Notes under the pieces: model-generated
The model's database searches: none
Seen by the model: only the letters and a program-made list of their open reading frames with translations
What the model was told of the DNA's origin: nothing
Program-made: the position numbers and the translations under genes
Assembly: GCA_013347225.1 (NCBI GenBank)
Contig: CP054595.1
Location: 4,646,415 to 4,710,414 of the forward strand
Source of the DNA: Candidatus Accumulibacter similis
Lineage (GTDB): Bacteria; Pseudomonadota; Gammaproteobacteria; Burkholderiales; Rhodocyclaceae
DNA: 64,000 bases
Reading direction: 5' to 3'
Shown: piece after piece, positions 55,323 to 64,000 of the stretch
Position numbering within the stretch: position 1 is the first letter of the stretch
Layout of the letters: each line of letters begins with the position of its first letter

Positions 55323-57374
55323 TCAGCCGGCCAGTGGTTCGTGGATGGTCACCCGCGCCGCACGGCCGCGAACCGCCACGCGGTCAAGTTCGCGGCACGG
55401 CCAGTCGCCCAGTTCCTGTCGCGTCGCCTCACCGATGATCACCCCGGCATCATAGTGCGTCGACAGTCCCTGCAGGCGTGCCGCCAGGTTCACGGCGTCG
55501 CCGAGGACCGTGTAGGCGCGTCGATGGCGCGAGCCCATGTCGCCGACGACCATCGTGCCGCTGTTGATCCCGATGCCGATCCGCAGAACGGGCCAGCCAC
55601 GCATTGCCAACCGCTGATTGAGGGCCGGCAGTGCCGCCTGCATCGTCAGGGCAGCTGCCACCGCGTGGCGCGCATGCAGCGGGTCGGCGACCGGTGCGCC
55701 CCAGAAGGCGACGATGGCGTCACCGACGTACTTGTCCAGAGTACCACGGTGCGCTCGAATGACATCGGTCATCGCCGACAGGTACTCGTTCATCATCGCT
55801 GCCAGCTCGCCAGCCGGCATCTGCTCGGCAATCGTCGTGAAGCCGCGGACGTCTGCGAAGAGCACCGTCAACTCGGCATTGCGACCGCGCATGTCGTAGC
55901 GCTCCGGATCACGGCTCATCTCATCAACGAGTTCGGGAGGAACGTACTGGCCAAACAGCACCGCCAGCCGACGACGCGCGCGCGACTCGATGAACGAGCC
56001 AAAGAACAGTTGCAGCGCCAGCAGCAGGGTCAGCAGACAGAGGCTCGCAGCAGCCGGCAGAACCAGGTCGGCAGTCGCCCAGGCCAGGAGGTTGAGGACG
56101 GCCAGTACCAGCACGAGTACGAGCGTAAGGCCGACCGCTGCCGGTGGTGACAGTCGAGGCAACAGCGGCAACAGAATCAGGGCGAGAAGCGAGAGCACGG
56201 CCGCTTCGACAAGCGTCGCCCACGCTGGCGCATGCGGCAGTTTGCCGGCCAGCAGCCCGGCGAGCAGGTTGGCATGCACCTCGACTCCCGGCAGAGCCTC
56301 GTTGACCGGCGTCACACGCTGATCGAGCAAGCCTGCGGCACTGCCGCCAAGGAGAACGATCCGCCCACGTAGAGCGTCGGCGGGCAGCCGGGCGGCGGCG
56401 ACATCGGCCGCCGAGTGATGGCGAAAGCCGTCCGCCACCCGACGAAACGGCAGCAGCACGGTCCCCTGTCGATCGACCTCGATGAGTCGCGAACCACGAC
56501 TGCTGGACAACTCGATGGCAACCAGCGATGGCGAAGCGGACAGCCAGGGAAGCGGCTCGGTGAAGTGCAGCCGCAGCGCCGGACCGCCAAGGAGCAAATG
56601 CGCGATGACCAGCGGCAGCGCACCGTGGACCTGCCCCGCATGCTGCGCCAACAACCAGCCGCGGCGGACCACGCCATCGGGATCGACCGGGGCACCGAGG
56701 AAGCCGCCGCCCGCGGCTGCCCGCTGCAACACCGGCAGGTTGCCACCGTAGCCCGGCCAGTCGGTCAACCCCGCGGCCCGCGCGAGCTCGGCAGCGCCGA
56801 TCGGCAGCGCGGGCGGCAGGGCACCGCTCGTGGTCGCAGCCACACCGCTCGACAGATGAAAACCGAGCACCACCGGATGTCGGCGCAGGACTTCGGCGAG
56901 CCGCGCGTCGTTGTCGAGCAACGGCCGCAGGTCGTCGACCACTGAGCGAAAGGCAGCGTTCTGCCGCAGGGGTCCGCGTGCCAGCGCCTCCAACACCGGC
57001 AACCCGGAGCTCTCGTCGGCCTCCGCGAGGATGAGGTCGAGCCCGACCAGCAGCGCGCCGTAGTCGGAAAACATGCGCTCGACCAGATCGGCCAGCCGCG
57101 CACGGCTCCACGGCCAGCGTCCGAGTTCCGCCAGCGAGCGCTCGTCGATATCGACGATGACGATGCTGCTGTCGACCGGCGCCTGCGCGAACCAGCGCAC
57201 GCGGGCATCGTACAGGGCGGCATCGAGTCGGTGCAGCGCGCCGATCTCGAAGCAGCGCAGACTGTGCGCCAGGAGCACGCCGAGCAGCAGCAGCCCAAGC
57301 ACGCCGCGCCAGACGGCAGGTGACAGGCCCCGTCCGACTGTCGCCGCGAAGTCAGCGAAGCTTGATCTCGACAC
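55323..57374 (-). CDS. CHASE2-domain adenylate/guanylate cyclase (class III)
   Basis: 683 residues: an N-terminal membrane helix, a large periplasmic CHASE2 domain (about 45-345), three membrane helices (about 355-435), and a class III cyclase domain (about 480-680). The metal-binding aspartates are in LTVLFADVRGFTTIAEQM and DKYVGDAIVAFWGAP. It would make cAMP or cGMP in response to a periplasmic signal. The start overlaps the OmpA-family gene by 23 bases. The nucleotide product is not certain from sequence. Confidence 0.92.
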   Translation of the reverse strand: MSRSSFADFAATVGRGLSPAVWRGVLGLLLLGVLLAHSLRCFEIGALHRLDAALYDARVRWFAQAPVDSSIVIVDIDERSLAELGRWPWSRARLADLVERMFSDYGALLVGLDLILAEADESSGLPVLEALARGPLRQNAAFRSVVDDLRPLLDNDARLAEVLRRHPVVLGFHLSSGVAATTSGALPPALPIGAAELARAAGLTDWPGYGGNLPVLQRAAAGGGFLGAPVDPDGVVRRGWLLAQHAGQVHGALPLVIAHLLLGGPALRLHFTEPLPWLSASPSLVAIELSSSRGSRLIEVDRQGTVLLPFRRVADGFRHHSAADVAAARLPADALRGRIVLLGGSAAGLLDQRVTPVNEALPGVEVHANLLAGLLAGKLPHAPAWATLVEAAVLSLLALILLPLLPRLSPPAAVGLTLVLVLVLAVLNLLAWATADLVLPAAASLCLLTLLLALQLFFGSFIESRARRRLAVLFGQYVPPELVDEMSRDPERYDMRGRNAELTVLFADVRGFTTIAEQMPAGELAAMMNEYLSAMTDVIRAHRGTLDKYVGDAIVAFWGAPVADPLHARHAVAAALTMQAALPALNQRLAMRGWPVLRIGIGINSGTMVVGDMGSRHRRAYTVLGDAVNLAARLQGLSTHYDAGVIIGEATRQELGDWPCRELDRVAVRGRAARVTIHEPLAG

Positions 57375-57942
57375 GGCGATTGCGCGGCTCGGCTACCCCG
57401 TCCTCGGTGAAAACGACCGGATCGCGTTCGCCGCGACCGACGACGCTGATCGAATCCGGCGCAACGCCGGCCCGGATCAATTGTTCACGCCCCGCCTCGG
57501 CGCGGCGCAGCGACAGCCGGTCGTTGACCGCGGAGTTTGCCACCCGGTCGGTGTGGCCGATGACGATCGCCTCCGCCGACGGCAGCCTGGCGAGTTCGTC
57601 GCGAATGATCGGCAACTTGCTGCGCGACTCGGGTGTCAGGACGGTCGTTCCAGTCTCGAAGTGAATGACGTAGATGCGCGGGCGCGCCGGTTGCATGTCG
57701 AGCAGCCGGCCATAGGACTCGCGCACCATGCGCGGACTGCTGGTGAGCCTGCTCGGCGTGCCACCGCGAACATCGACGCCACTGTAGGGTTCGGCGAGCA
57801 GGATCTCGCCACTGGCAGCCGTCACCGAAAGCGCGCCGACGTGACCGTCCGGCCCGGGCAGCAGCACGACGTGATCGGTCACCCGCGAACAGCCGGCCAG
57901 CGTCAGCCAGAGAACCAAGTGGCCGATCCGGACGCGGCTCAA
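57352..57942 (-). CDS. OmpA-family lipoprotein
   Basis: 196 residues. A lipobox (LTLAGC, Cys18) marks it as a lipoprotein. The C-terminal half is an OmpA peptidoglycan-binding domain (EAIVIGHTDRVANSAVNDRL, then LRRAEAGREQLIRAGV). The ATG overlaps the FecR-like gene stop by 4 bases, and the end overlaps the cyclase gene. Together they look like one envelope-sensing module. Confidence 0.9.
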   Translation of the reverse strand: MSRVRIGHLVLWLTLAGCSRVTDHVVLLPGPDGHVGALSVTAASGEILLAEPYSGVDVRGGTPSRLTSSPRMVRESYGRLLDMQPARPRIYVIHFETGTTVLTPESRSKLPIIRDELARLPSAEAIVIGHTDRVANSAVNDRLSLRRAEAGREQLIRAGVAPDSISVVGRGERDPVVFTEDGVAEPRNRRVEIKLR

Positions 57943-58406
57943 TCGCCCTCCCCACGGGCTTCGATGATGAATTCGGTGCCCCTGATGCCGAGAACGACGT
58001 TGGGTGTCCTGAAGCGCACGTTCTCGGGAGTCTGCCGGGCAAGCAGACCGGTCACCACACTCAGCGTACCCTGCAACAGGGTAGCCAGCATGTTGCCTTC
58101 GCGTGTCGTCGGGTCGAAGCGGAAGTCGTTGATCAACAGCGTGCTGTTCGGCCCGGCGGTGAGCAGGGTGTCATCAGCAAGCGTGATGCCCACTGCGCCG
58201 TCAACGCCGGTACGAACCCGGTCGCCGACCTGCACCGGGCTGCCCACCTGCACCGGCAGCGTGATCCCGGCACGCTCCAGGTTCACCCTGCCTTCGAGTC
58301 GTTTGACCTTGCCGACGGGCAAGGCTGCCTCGGCACCGGCAACCGATGCGCAGAGCAGCAGCAGAAACGGCAGGCGATGACAGAACCTCAATGCGGGAAC
58401 CTCCAT
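57939..58406 (-). CDS. FecR-domain periplasmic protein
   Basis: 155 residues with a signal peptide (about 1-27, ending GAEA) and a FecR domain (VGDRVRTGVDGAVGITLADD, TLLTAGPNSTLLI, and FRTPNVVLGIRGTEFIIEAR). It has no DNA-binding or membrane part and is not next to a sigma factor, so it is not an iron-siderophore anti-sigma protein. It is the first gene of the FecR-OmpA-cyclase set. Confidence 0.9.
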   Translation of the reverse strand: MEVPALRFCHRLPFLLLLCASVAGAEAALPVGKVKRLEGRVNLERAGITLPVQVGSPVQVGDRVRTGVDGAVGITLADDTLLTAGPNSTLLINDFRFDPTTREGNMLATLLQGTLSVVTGLLARQTPENVRFRTPNVVLGIRGTEFIIEARGEGD

Positions 58407-58542
58407 CCGGTCAGCAGGGCGGGGGTCGACGAAAGCCTGCCGACGCCGTGTACAGCACCGGCGCAGCCTGCGGCTGCAAAGCCGGCCCGCTCACGCGAGC
58501 GCCACCGGCCTCACAGGTGGCCGGTCGACATCTGGCTTCGAG

Positions 58543-58974
58543 TCAACGCGCGCGATAGAGCAGGGTCGGATGAACCTCCTGCAGAATCTTTTGCATCGCC
58601 CGGCGCCGCTGCAGATTGAGAATGATCGGCGAGCGGGTGTTGGCGCCAATCGCGCCTCCGTCGGCCGCACCGCGGTAGACGATGATCACCACCGCCGCGT
58701 CCTCGGGACGCTCCAGTTCGAGCTCGGCGCAGTCCTCGTCGGACAGTTCGATCTCGTACTCGAGGTCCAGCGTCTCGGGAGCAACGATCGGGAAGGCAAC
58801 TGCTACATCGTCCAGCGACTGCAGCCAGAAGACTGCCGGTTGCGGCCCTTCCTCATGGAAGAAGGTGAAGCGCCGGCAGTCGGGAAAGCCTGCAGGACCC
58901 ACCGCGAAGGTGAAGACGGTCTGCGGATCGACCGGCACATCCTTGAGCCCAAAGCGTTCGAGATCAATCTTCAT
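58543..58974 (-). CDS. fliW: FliW-like flagellar assembly factor
   Basis: 143 residues matching FliW: FPDCRRFTFFHEEGP, VFWLQSLDDVAVAFPIVAP, YEIELSDEDCAELEL, and IILNLQRRRAMQKI. FliW antagonises CsrA and binds flagellin in many bacteria. No flagellin or csrA gene is in the window. The motif order fits well, but the first strand is divergent, so a flagellar role is likely rather than proved. 136 bases separate it from the FecR gene. Confidence 0.8.
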   Translation of the reverse strand: MKIDLERFGLKDVPVDPQTVFTFAVGPAGFPDCRRFTFFHEEGPQPAVFWLQSLDDVAVAFPIVAPETLDLEYEIELSDEDCAELELERPEDAAVVIIVYRGAADGGAIGANTRSPIILNLQRRRAMQKILQEVHPTLLYRAR

Positions 58975-59292
58975 CGCTTACCCCCCAACGTACTGCGAGA
59001 TGCAACCGCCCAAAGGAGCAAATTTAACCTTTTTCCCGGCTCTGCGGCAAATCGTCTTCACTGCCGGTCGCCGCCGGGGCACAAGCCAGCCGCCTTGAGT
59101 TTTGCTGCACGATTCTGCATAGTTCGCGCTGTTTCGCGGCACCGCCGGCAGCGCCGTGGGAGCCCGGCCAGGCACGTATCGGCAGCACTGACCGTTTCCG
59201 GGCGTCTTCCGATCGTCGCCGGGTGCAGTCGCAGGGCGCATCCGCAGCGACCTGCTCGCTCCACCGTCAACCAACCAAGGCCCGCAGAGCCC
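58975..59292. other. Intergenic region between fliW and tex (318 bases)
   Basis: Divergent start region. The fliW side has an AT-rich tract (AAATTTAACC around 59018-59030) that may hold its promoter. The tex side shows no clear promoter. No gene, RNA or strong hairpin was seen. Confidence 0.4.
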
Positions 59293-61617
59293 ATGCTTCG
59301 CTTCGAAGATCGAGATGTCCCCCACCTGATCGCAGAAAGAATCGCCGACGAGATCGGCTGCCGCCCGCACCAAGTTCTCGCCGTGGCCGCCCTCCTCGAC
59401 GACGCTGCCACCGTGCCCTTCATTGCCCGCTACCGCAAGGAGGCCAGTGGCGGCCTCGACGACTGCCAGTTGCGGCTGCTTGAAGAGCGGCTGCGCTACC
59501 TGCGCGAGCTTGAAGAGCGGCGCAGCAGCATCCTTGCGTCGATCGACCAGCAGGGCAGGCTGACAACCGAACTGGCGGGCGAGGTCATCGCCGCCGAGAG
59601 CAAGCAGCGCCTGGAAGACCTGTACCTGCCGTACAAGCCGAAGCGACGCAGCAAGGCACGGTTGGCCCGCGAGGCCGGCCTCGCCCCGCTCGCCGAACTG
59701 CTGCTGGGGGCGCCGACGCACTCACCGGAAGCCGAAGCCGCCCGTTACCTGAACCCTGACGCGGGTTTCGCCGACGTTCGCAGCGTCCTCGATGGCGCGC
59801 GCCAGATCCTGATGGAACGCTTTGCCGAGGATGCCGCACTGCTCGGCGAACTGCGCCGCCACTTCGAGGAGCACGGGCACCTGAAGGCGACCGTCGTCAG
59901 CGGCAAGGAAAGCGAAGCTCTCAAGTTCCAGGACTACTTCGACTACTCGGAGGCGCTGCTCGCGATCCCCTCGCATCGCGCCCTGGCACTCTTCCGTGGC
60001 CGCAACGAAGGGCTGCTGCAACTCAGCCTGCTGCTTGACAGCGACCTGGATCCGACCCGGGCCGGCATGCGCAATCCCTGCGAGAGCCGCATCGCACAGC
60101 ATTTCGGCGTTGCGGATCGGGGACGGGCAAGTGACGCATGGCTCGCCGAAACGGTCCGCTGGGCCTGGCGAATCAGGATCTCGCTGCACCTGGAGACGGA
60201 GTTGTTGGCGGCGCTGCGCGAGCGTGCCGAGAAGGAAGCGATTCGCGTCTTCGGCAGCAACCTGCACGACCTCCTGCTTGCCGCCCCGGCCGGCCAGCGG
60301 CCGACGATGGGCCTCGATCCAGGGCTGCGCACCGGCGTCAAGGTCGCCGTCGTCGACGCCACCGGCAAGCTGCTCGCCAGCGCCACCATCTACCCGCACG
60401 AGCCCCGGCGCGACTGGGATGGCGCGCTGCACGTTCTGGCGCTGCTCGCGCAGCGCCATCGGATCGACCTGATCAGCATCGGCAACGGCACCGCCTCACG
60501 CGAGACCGACCGCCTGGTCGCCGAACTCATCCGCCGCCATCCGGAAATGGGGCTGCGCAAGGTCGTCGTGTCGGAAGCCGGTGCTTCGGTCTATTCGGCC
60601 TCGGAGTACGCCTCGCGCGAGTTCCCGGAGCTCGACGTCAGCCTGCGTGGCGCGGTGTCGATCGCCCGCCGCCTGCAGGATCCGCTCGCCGAGCTGGTGA
60701 AGATCGATCCGAAAGCAATTGGCGTTGGCCAGTACCAGCACGACGTCAGCCAGAGCCGGCTGGCCAGGGCGCTCGATGCCGTCGTCGAGGACTGCGTCAA
60801 CGCCGTCGGCGTCGAGGTGAACACGGCATCGGTGCCACTGCTGGCGAGCGTCTCCGGACTCAGCACGACCCTGGCGGCGAACATCGTTGCCCACCGCGAC
60901 CGCCACGGCCCGTTTCGCAACCGCCAGGAACTGCGGCAGGTGCCGCGACTCGGCGAGAAGACTTTCGAAATGGCTGCCGGCTTCCTGCGCATCCACGGCG
61001 GGGACAATCCACTGGATCGATCGGCAGTCCATCCGGAAGCCTATCCCGTGGTCCAGCGAATCCTCGCCGACACGGGCCGCAGCATCGGCGAGCTGATCGG
61101 TGACGCGAAGACCCTGCGGGCACTGCAACCCGAGAAGTACATCGACGGTCGCTTCGGCCTGCCCACCGTCGCCGACATCATCCGCGAACTCGAGAAGCCG
61201 GGTCGCGACCCACGTCCCGAGTTCCGCACTGCGTCCTTCCGGGAAGGTGTCGAGACGATCAAGGACCTGCAACCGGGAATGATTCTCGAAGGCGTCGTCA
61301 CCAACGTCGCCAACTTTGGCGCCTTCGTCGACCTCGGCGTCCATCAGGATGGCCTGGTCCATATCTCGGCGATCGCCGAGCGTTTCGTCAAGGATCCGCG
61401 GTCGGTCGTCAAGGCCGGCGACGTGGTGACGGTCAAGGTGCTCGAAGTCGACCTCGCAAGGAAACGCATCGCGCTCAGCATGCGCCTCGCAGACGAGCCA
61501 CCCGGTGTGGCGGAGATGGCGGCAGCGATACCCTCCGGACGAGTACGGCAGCGCCAGCAGAAGCAACCCGAACCGGCCAGCGCAATGGCCAGCGCCTTTG
61601 CCCGGCTACGGCAGTGA
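59293..61617 (+). CDS. tex: Tex, S1-domain RNA-binding transcription accessory protein
   Basis: 774 residues, the usual family length. The N-terminal helical part (VPFIARYRKEASGGLDDCQL), a YqgF-like fold (TMGLDPGLRTGVKVAVVDAT), helix-hairpin-helix repeats (LVKIDPKAIGVGQYQHDVSQ) and the C-terminal S1 domain (GMILEGVVTNVANFGAFVDL) are all present. It acts in transcription and RNA turnover. ATG 59293 (MLRFEDRDV) is chosen; the long open frame upstream is antisense to fliW. Confidence 0.96.
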   Translation: MLRFEDRDVPHLIAERIADEIGCRPHQVLAVAALLDDAATVPFIARYRKEASGGLDDCQLRLLEERLRYLRELEERRSSILASIDQQGRLTTELAGEVIAAESKQRLEDLYLPYKPKRRSKARLAREAGLAPLAELLLGAPTHSPEAEAARYLNPDAGFADVRSVLDGARQILMERFAEDAALLGELRRHFEEHGHLKATVVSGKESEALKFQDYFDYSEALLAIPSHRALALFRGRNEGLLQLSLLLDSDLDPTRAGMRNPCESRIAQHFGVADRGRASDAWLAETVRWAWRIRISLHLETELLAALRERAEKEAIRVFGSNLHDLLLAAPAGQRPTMGLDPGLRTGVKVAVVDATGKLLASATIYPHEPRRDWDGALHVLALLAQRHRIDLISIGNGTASRETDRLVAELIRRHPEMGLRKVVVSEAGASVYSASEYASREFPELDVSLRGAVSIARRLQDPLAELVKIDPKAIGVGQYQHDVSQSRLARALDAVVEDCVNAVGVEVNTASVPLLASVSGLSTTLAANIVAHRDRHGPFRNRQELRQVPRLGEKTFEMAAGFLRIHGGDNPLDRSAVHPEAYPVVQRILADTGRSIGELIGDAKTLRALQPEKYIDGRFGLPTVADIIRELEKPGRDPRPEFRTASFREGVETIKDLQPGMILEGVVTNVANFGAFVDLGVHQDGLVHISAIAERFVKDPRSVVKAGDVVTVKVLEVDLARKRIALSMRLADEPPGVAEMAAAIPSGRVRQRQQKQPEPASAMASAFARLRQ

Positions 61618-61756
61618 AGGGAGCCCGCTTCGCCGCTGCTGCAAAGCACCCTGGACCGCTGCAATCGTGACGGCAGAAGGCCAAGGTAGAATGTCCGAGG
61701 CCATCTTCCCGGACCACGATATGGTCAGGGACGACACAGTGGTGCCAGCGGCAGCC

Positions 61757-64000
61757 TCAAGTGCCTTGCTCCGACGACCGGCCGCTTGGCTGCTGCCTCT
61801 GAGGCCTTCGCTGGTGATCCACGATCAGGCCAAAGAAAATGTCGACACTGCAACCCAGTCGCTGCGCAGCGTGCAGCAGGAATTCGTGTTGCCGGCTCCG
61901 GATGTTGACCCGACAGACCTCAGCCTGGTTGTTGTCAGCGTCCGCGTCGACCGCTGCCTGCGACGGTAGCGATGCCGCCAGCGCGGCATGATCCGCGATA
62001 TACATCGTCAGCAGATGGCGCGCGGCCGCGGACAGACTGACCCGTTGCGCGTTCGCGATCTCGCGCAGTGCCGCCAGTTGCCGGCCACGAAACTGCACCG
62101 TGATTTGCCTCCAGTCAGCGCCCGGTACGGGCGAATTTCCCGGCTGAGTGCGCAGCGCGACCATTCCAGGCGCCTCGCCAAGGGGTGGCTGCCGCACCAC
62201 GTCCCGCCCCCGGCCGCTCACCAGGCGCATCACCGGCCGCTCCAGAAGGCCGAAGGACAGCGCCGCGACCACCATTGATCCAGCCAGACTCAGCGCCGCG
62301 AACAACCACCAGAAATGGGTCATTGACAGACCGGCCTGCCCCAGCAGTCTCGCGACAAGCTTCTGGACCGGATAGTGGAAGATGTAGAAGCCATACGAGA
62401 TCAAGCCCAGCCAACGCAGGGGAGCGGTTTCCAGGAGACCCCTGGCGAGCCTCGAGCGCGGCGTAACGTAGATCATCGCGGCCAGCAGCAGCGGCACGAA
62501 AGGCCAATTGTAGTGACCGTGGGGTGCTTGCAGCATGTCGTCGAGCGGCGTGCTCAGTACCAGCAGCACCACTCCGGCGCATGACCAGAAAGCCCAGTCG
62601 GCTCGCGACCCGGCAGCACCAGAGGATTGGGCACCGCTGCCACGCGCGCCGAGCACGAAGAGCAGTGCAGTGGCGATGCCGATCAGGAAGTAAGTCGCAT
62701 GCGCCAGGGTCGAATAGGTCAGGACGAAGCTGCCCGGCCCCGAGATGTAAAGCGAAAAGGGCCAGATCAGGCTGACCTGGATCGGCCACTGGCCACGCGC
62801 CAGCAAGAACGACATCAGTCCGTAGTTTGCCAGATAGGTACCGACGACGAGCAACGAAACCGCGGTCAGGGCAGCCTTGGCAGAAAGTCGACGCAGACCC
62901 AGCATCAGCAACGGCAACACGAGATAGAACTGCATCTCGACCGCCAGCGTCCAGAAGGGCGCATTCAGGCTGAGGATGTTCCAGTCGTTGAGGTTGTAGA
63001 GAAAGACGATGTGCGAAAGCACGTTGTTGATGCTTGGTGCGCGCCCAGTCGCCAGCATGATGCCAAGCAGACCGAACAGACACAGGTAGTAGGCCGGCAG
63101 GATGCGTGCCAGGCGACGGACGAAATAGCTCCCGACATTGACCGTCGGTCCAGACCCATGCACCTGACGCCAGAATGGCATGGACAGCAGAAAACCGCTG
63201 AGGACGAAGAACAGCGCGACGCCTGTATTGCCATTCGCCAGCCAGCGGCCGAGATCGAACGGTCCGAGGTTGGCATCCAGCCCCGCCATTTGATTGAAAT
63301 GCACGCCGAAGACGGCCAGCGCCGCAATCGCACGCAGTCCGTCCAGGCCGGCGAGGCGATCATTTTGCGCCGGTGTACCGACGGCCGGCGGCGCCGGCGA
63401 CGGTGGAAGATGTACAGCTGCGGGTACCCGGAGGCCAGTTGACGTCGGCCGCGCACTGGAATGCCTGTCGATCGAGGCGAGACCGCCGGCCGCAATCGCA
63501 GCCAGCAGGAGATCAGTGATGTCGGGGCTGCCCCGCAGCGATACGATCTGCGCCGCCTCCTGCATGCCGACAGCCAGGAAGACAACGCCGCCCGCCCCCA
63601 GCCACGTGCTGCCGCCGGAACGGAACAGCCACACCGAGCCACCGTAAAGAAAGAGTTTGCGCAGCAGCGCCGCCGAGTTTGCTGACATGTTTCCTTCGAG
63701 GAGGCTCGCGAAGGGTACCCAGTGGAAGTCTCTCGCCCATACCGAAGCCTCCCAGGGGAGCAGATTCGAGCCGAGAGTCGCCGCCAGCAGCAGCACGCCA
63801 AGTGCCATCGGCTTCAACCACGACCGCGCAACAAGCCAGACCAGCCCGGCAGCCACGCTGCCAGCGACCTCACCGGGTGTTATCTCGCCACTGACGATGA
63901 ATGGCTGTGGCGCAAGTACCGCGAGCGGCAGAAACGGCAGCAGCTTGCCCAGTCGGGTACCCGGGAACTGACGGTCCAACATGTGGAGGGCGGCCAGCCA
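61757..64000 (-). CDS. Acyltransferase-3 membrane protein with VanZ-like N-terminus and RHH-like tail (5' end probably missing)
   Basis: About 747 visible residues. The frame is open to the window edge, so the start may lie outside (ATG 63982 is the first inside). Residues ~1-160 are membrane-rich and VanZ-like (HWVPFASLLEGNMSANSAAL, GMQEAAQIVSL). A full OafA/YrhL acyltransferase-3 domain follows (RLAGLDGLRAIAALAVFGVH to SYGFYIFHYPVQKLV). The last ~130 residues hold two short stretches of ribbon-helix-helix look (ITVQFRGRQLAALREIANAQ and CRVNIRSRQHEFLLHAAQRL). It probably O-acylates an envelope sugar polymer. Confidence 0.85.
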   Translation of the reverse strand, partial: WLAALHMLDRQFPGTRLGKLLPFLPLAVLAPQPFIVSGEITPGEVAGSVAAGLVWLVARSWLKPMALGVLLLAATLGSNLLPWEASVWARDFHWVPFASLLEGNMSANSAALLRKLFLYGGSVWLFRSGGSTWLGAGGVVFLAVGMQEAAQIVSLRGSPDITDLLLAAIAAGGLASIDRHSSARPTSTGLRVPAAVHLPPSPAPPAVGTPAQNDRLAGLDGLRAIAALAVFGVHFNQMAGLDANLGPFDLGRWLANGNTGVALFFVLSGFLLSMPFWRQVHGSGPTVNVGSYFVRRLARILPAYYLCLFGLLGIMLATGRAPSINNVLSHIVFLYNLNDWNILSLNAPFWTLAVEMQFYLVLPLLMLGLRRLSAKAALTAVSLLVVGTYLANYGLMSFLLARGQWPIQVSLIWPFSLYISGPGSFVLTYSTLAHATYFLIGIATALLFVLGARGSGAQSSGAAGSRADWAFWSCAGVVLLVLSTPLDDMLQAPHGHYNWPFVPLLLAAMIYVTPRSRLARGLLETAPLRWLGLISYGFYIFHYPVQKLVARLLGQAGLSMTHFWWLFAALSLAGSMVVAALSFGLLERPVMRLVSGRGRDVVRQPPLGEAPGMVALRTQPGNSPVPGADWRQITVQFRGRQLAALREIANAQRVSLSAAARHLLTMYIADHAALAASLPSQAAVDADADNNQAEVCRVNIRSRQHEFLLHAAQRLGCSVDIFFGLIVDHQRRPQRQQPSGRSSEQGT

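Noticed and set aside
59000..59050. Possible sigma-28 promoter for fliW (TAAA box upstream)
   Set aside because: A TAAA is present but no GCCG box lies 15 bases downstream, so the match is too poor to report as a feature.
58570..59292. Upstream extension of the tex frame
   Set aside because: It runs antisense to fliW, and tex homologs start near the chosen ATG.

Overview
The window is GC-rich, densely coded DNA from a motile, respiring Gram-negative bacterium. The gene set and order suggest a betaproteobacterium, probably of the Rhodocyclales and possibly a relative of 'Candidatus Accumulibacter': miaB-ybeZ-ybeY-corC-lnt, ubiA, nhaR, a DUF2802/SPOR pair, PsrA-type control of fat oxidation, and CheA with two CheV proteins. 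This placement is inference from gene content; there is no rRNA or tRNA gene in the window to confirm it. No CRISPR array, phage or insertion sequence was seen. The only mobile element is a group IIC intron.

Layout. (1) 1-5440, plus strand: RNA and ribosome maturation genes (miaB, ybeZ, ybeY), corC, lnt and a small membrane protein. (2) 5559-6311: a diheme cytochrome c. (3) 6455-14733, minus strand: an eight-gene operon built round PspA (coiled-coil protein, solute-binding protein fused to OmpA, ABC permease, ABC ATPase, membrane coiled-coil protein, PspA, AAA+ ATPase, TerB-like protein). A membrane metalloprotease is divergent from it and a Tim44-like protein lies beyond. (4) 16.6-19.2 kb: nhaR, an HPF-like ribosome factor and htpX. 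(5) 19.2-26.3 kb: a large c-di-GMP signalling protein, a cytochrome c'-like protein, ubiA, a transporter-acyltransferase fusion and an internally deleted amidohydrolase. (6) 26.8-33.4 kb: a chemoreceptor pseudogene, recG, a RidA protein, a FadL-type porin, a TPR protein and a SPOR/DUF2802 pair. (7) 33.5-44.4 kb: two beta-oxidation transcription units, each headed by a good sigma-70 promoter with a PsrA-like operator. (8) 44.4-46.3 kb: an Atm1-type ABC exporter. (9) 46.3-48.1 kb: a decayed group IIC intron sitting exactly behind the cheA terminator. (10) 48.2-59.0 kb: cheA-cheZ-cheY-cheV-cheV, a chemoreceptor, a FecR/OmpA/CHASE2-cyclase module and fliW. (11) 59.3-64 kb: tex and the end of a large membrane acyltransferase.

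How they work together. Much of the window concerns the cell envelope: Lnt, CorC, the PspA operon, HtpX, FadL and the acyltransferases. A second theme is sensing and movement: chemotaxis, c-di-GMP and cAMP-type signalling. A third is fatty acid use, with uptake by FadL, oxidation by the fad genes and repression by a PsrA-like regulator. The PspA operon is the best candidate for a poorly described system. It combines an ESCRT-III-like membrane-remodelling protein, a AAA+ motor, and an ABC transporter whose binding protein appears tethered to peptidoglycan.
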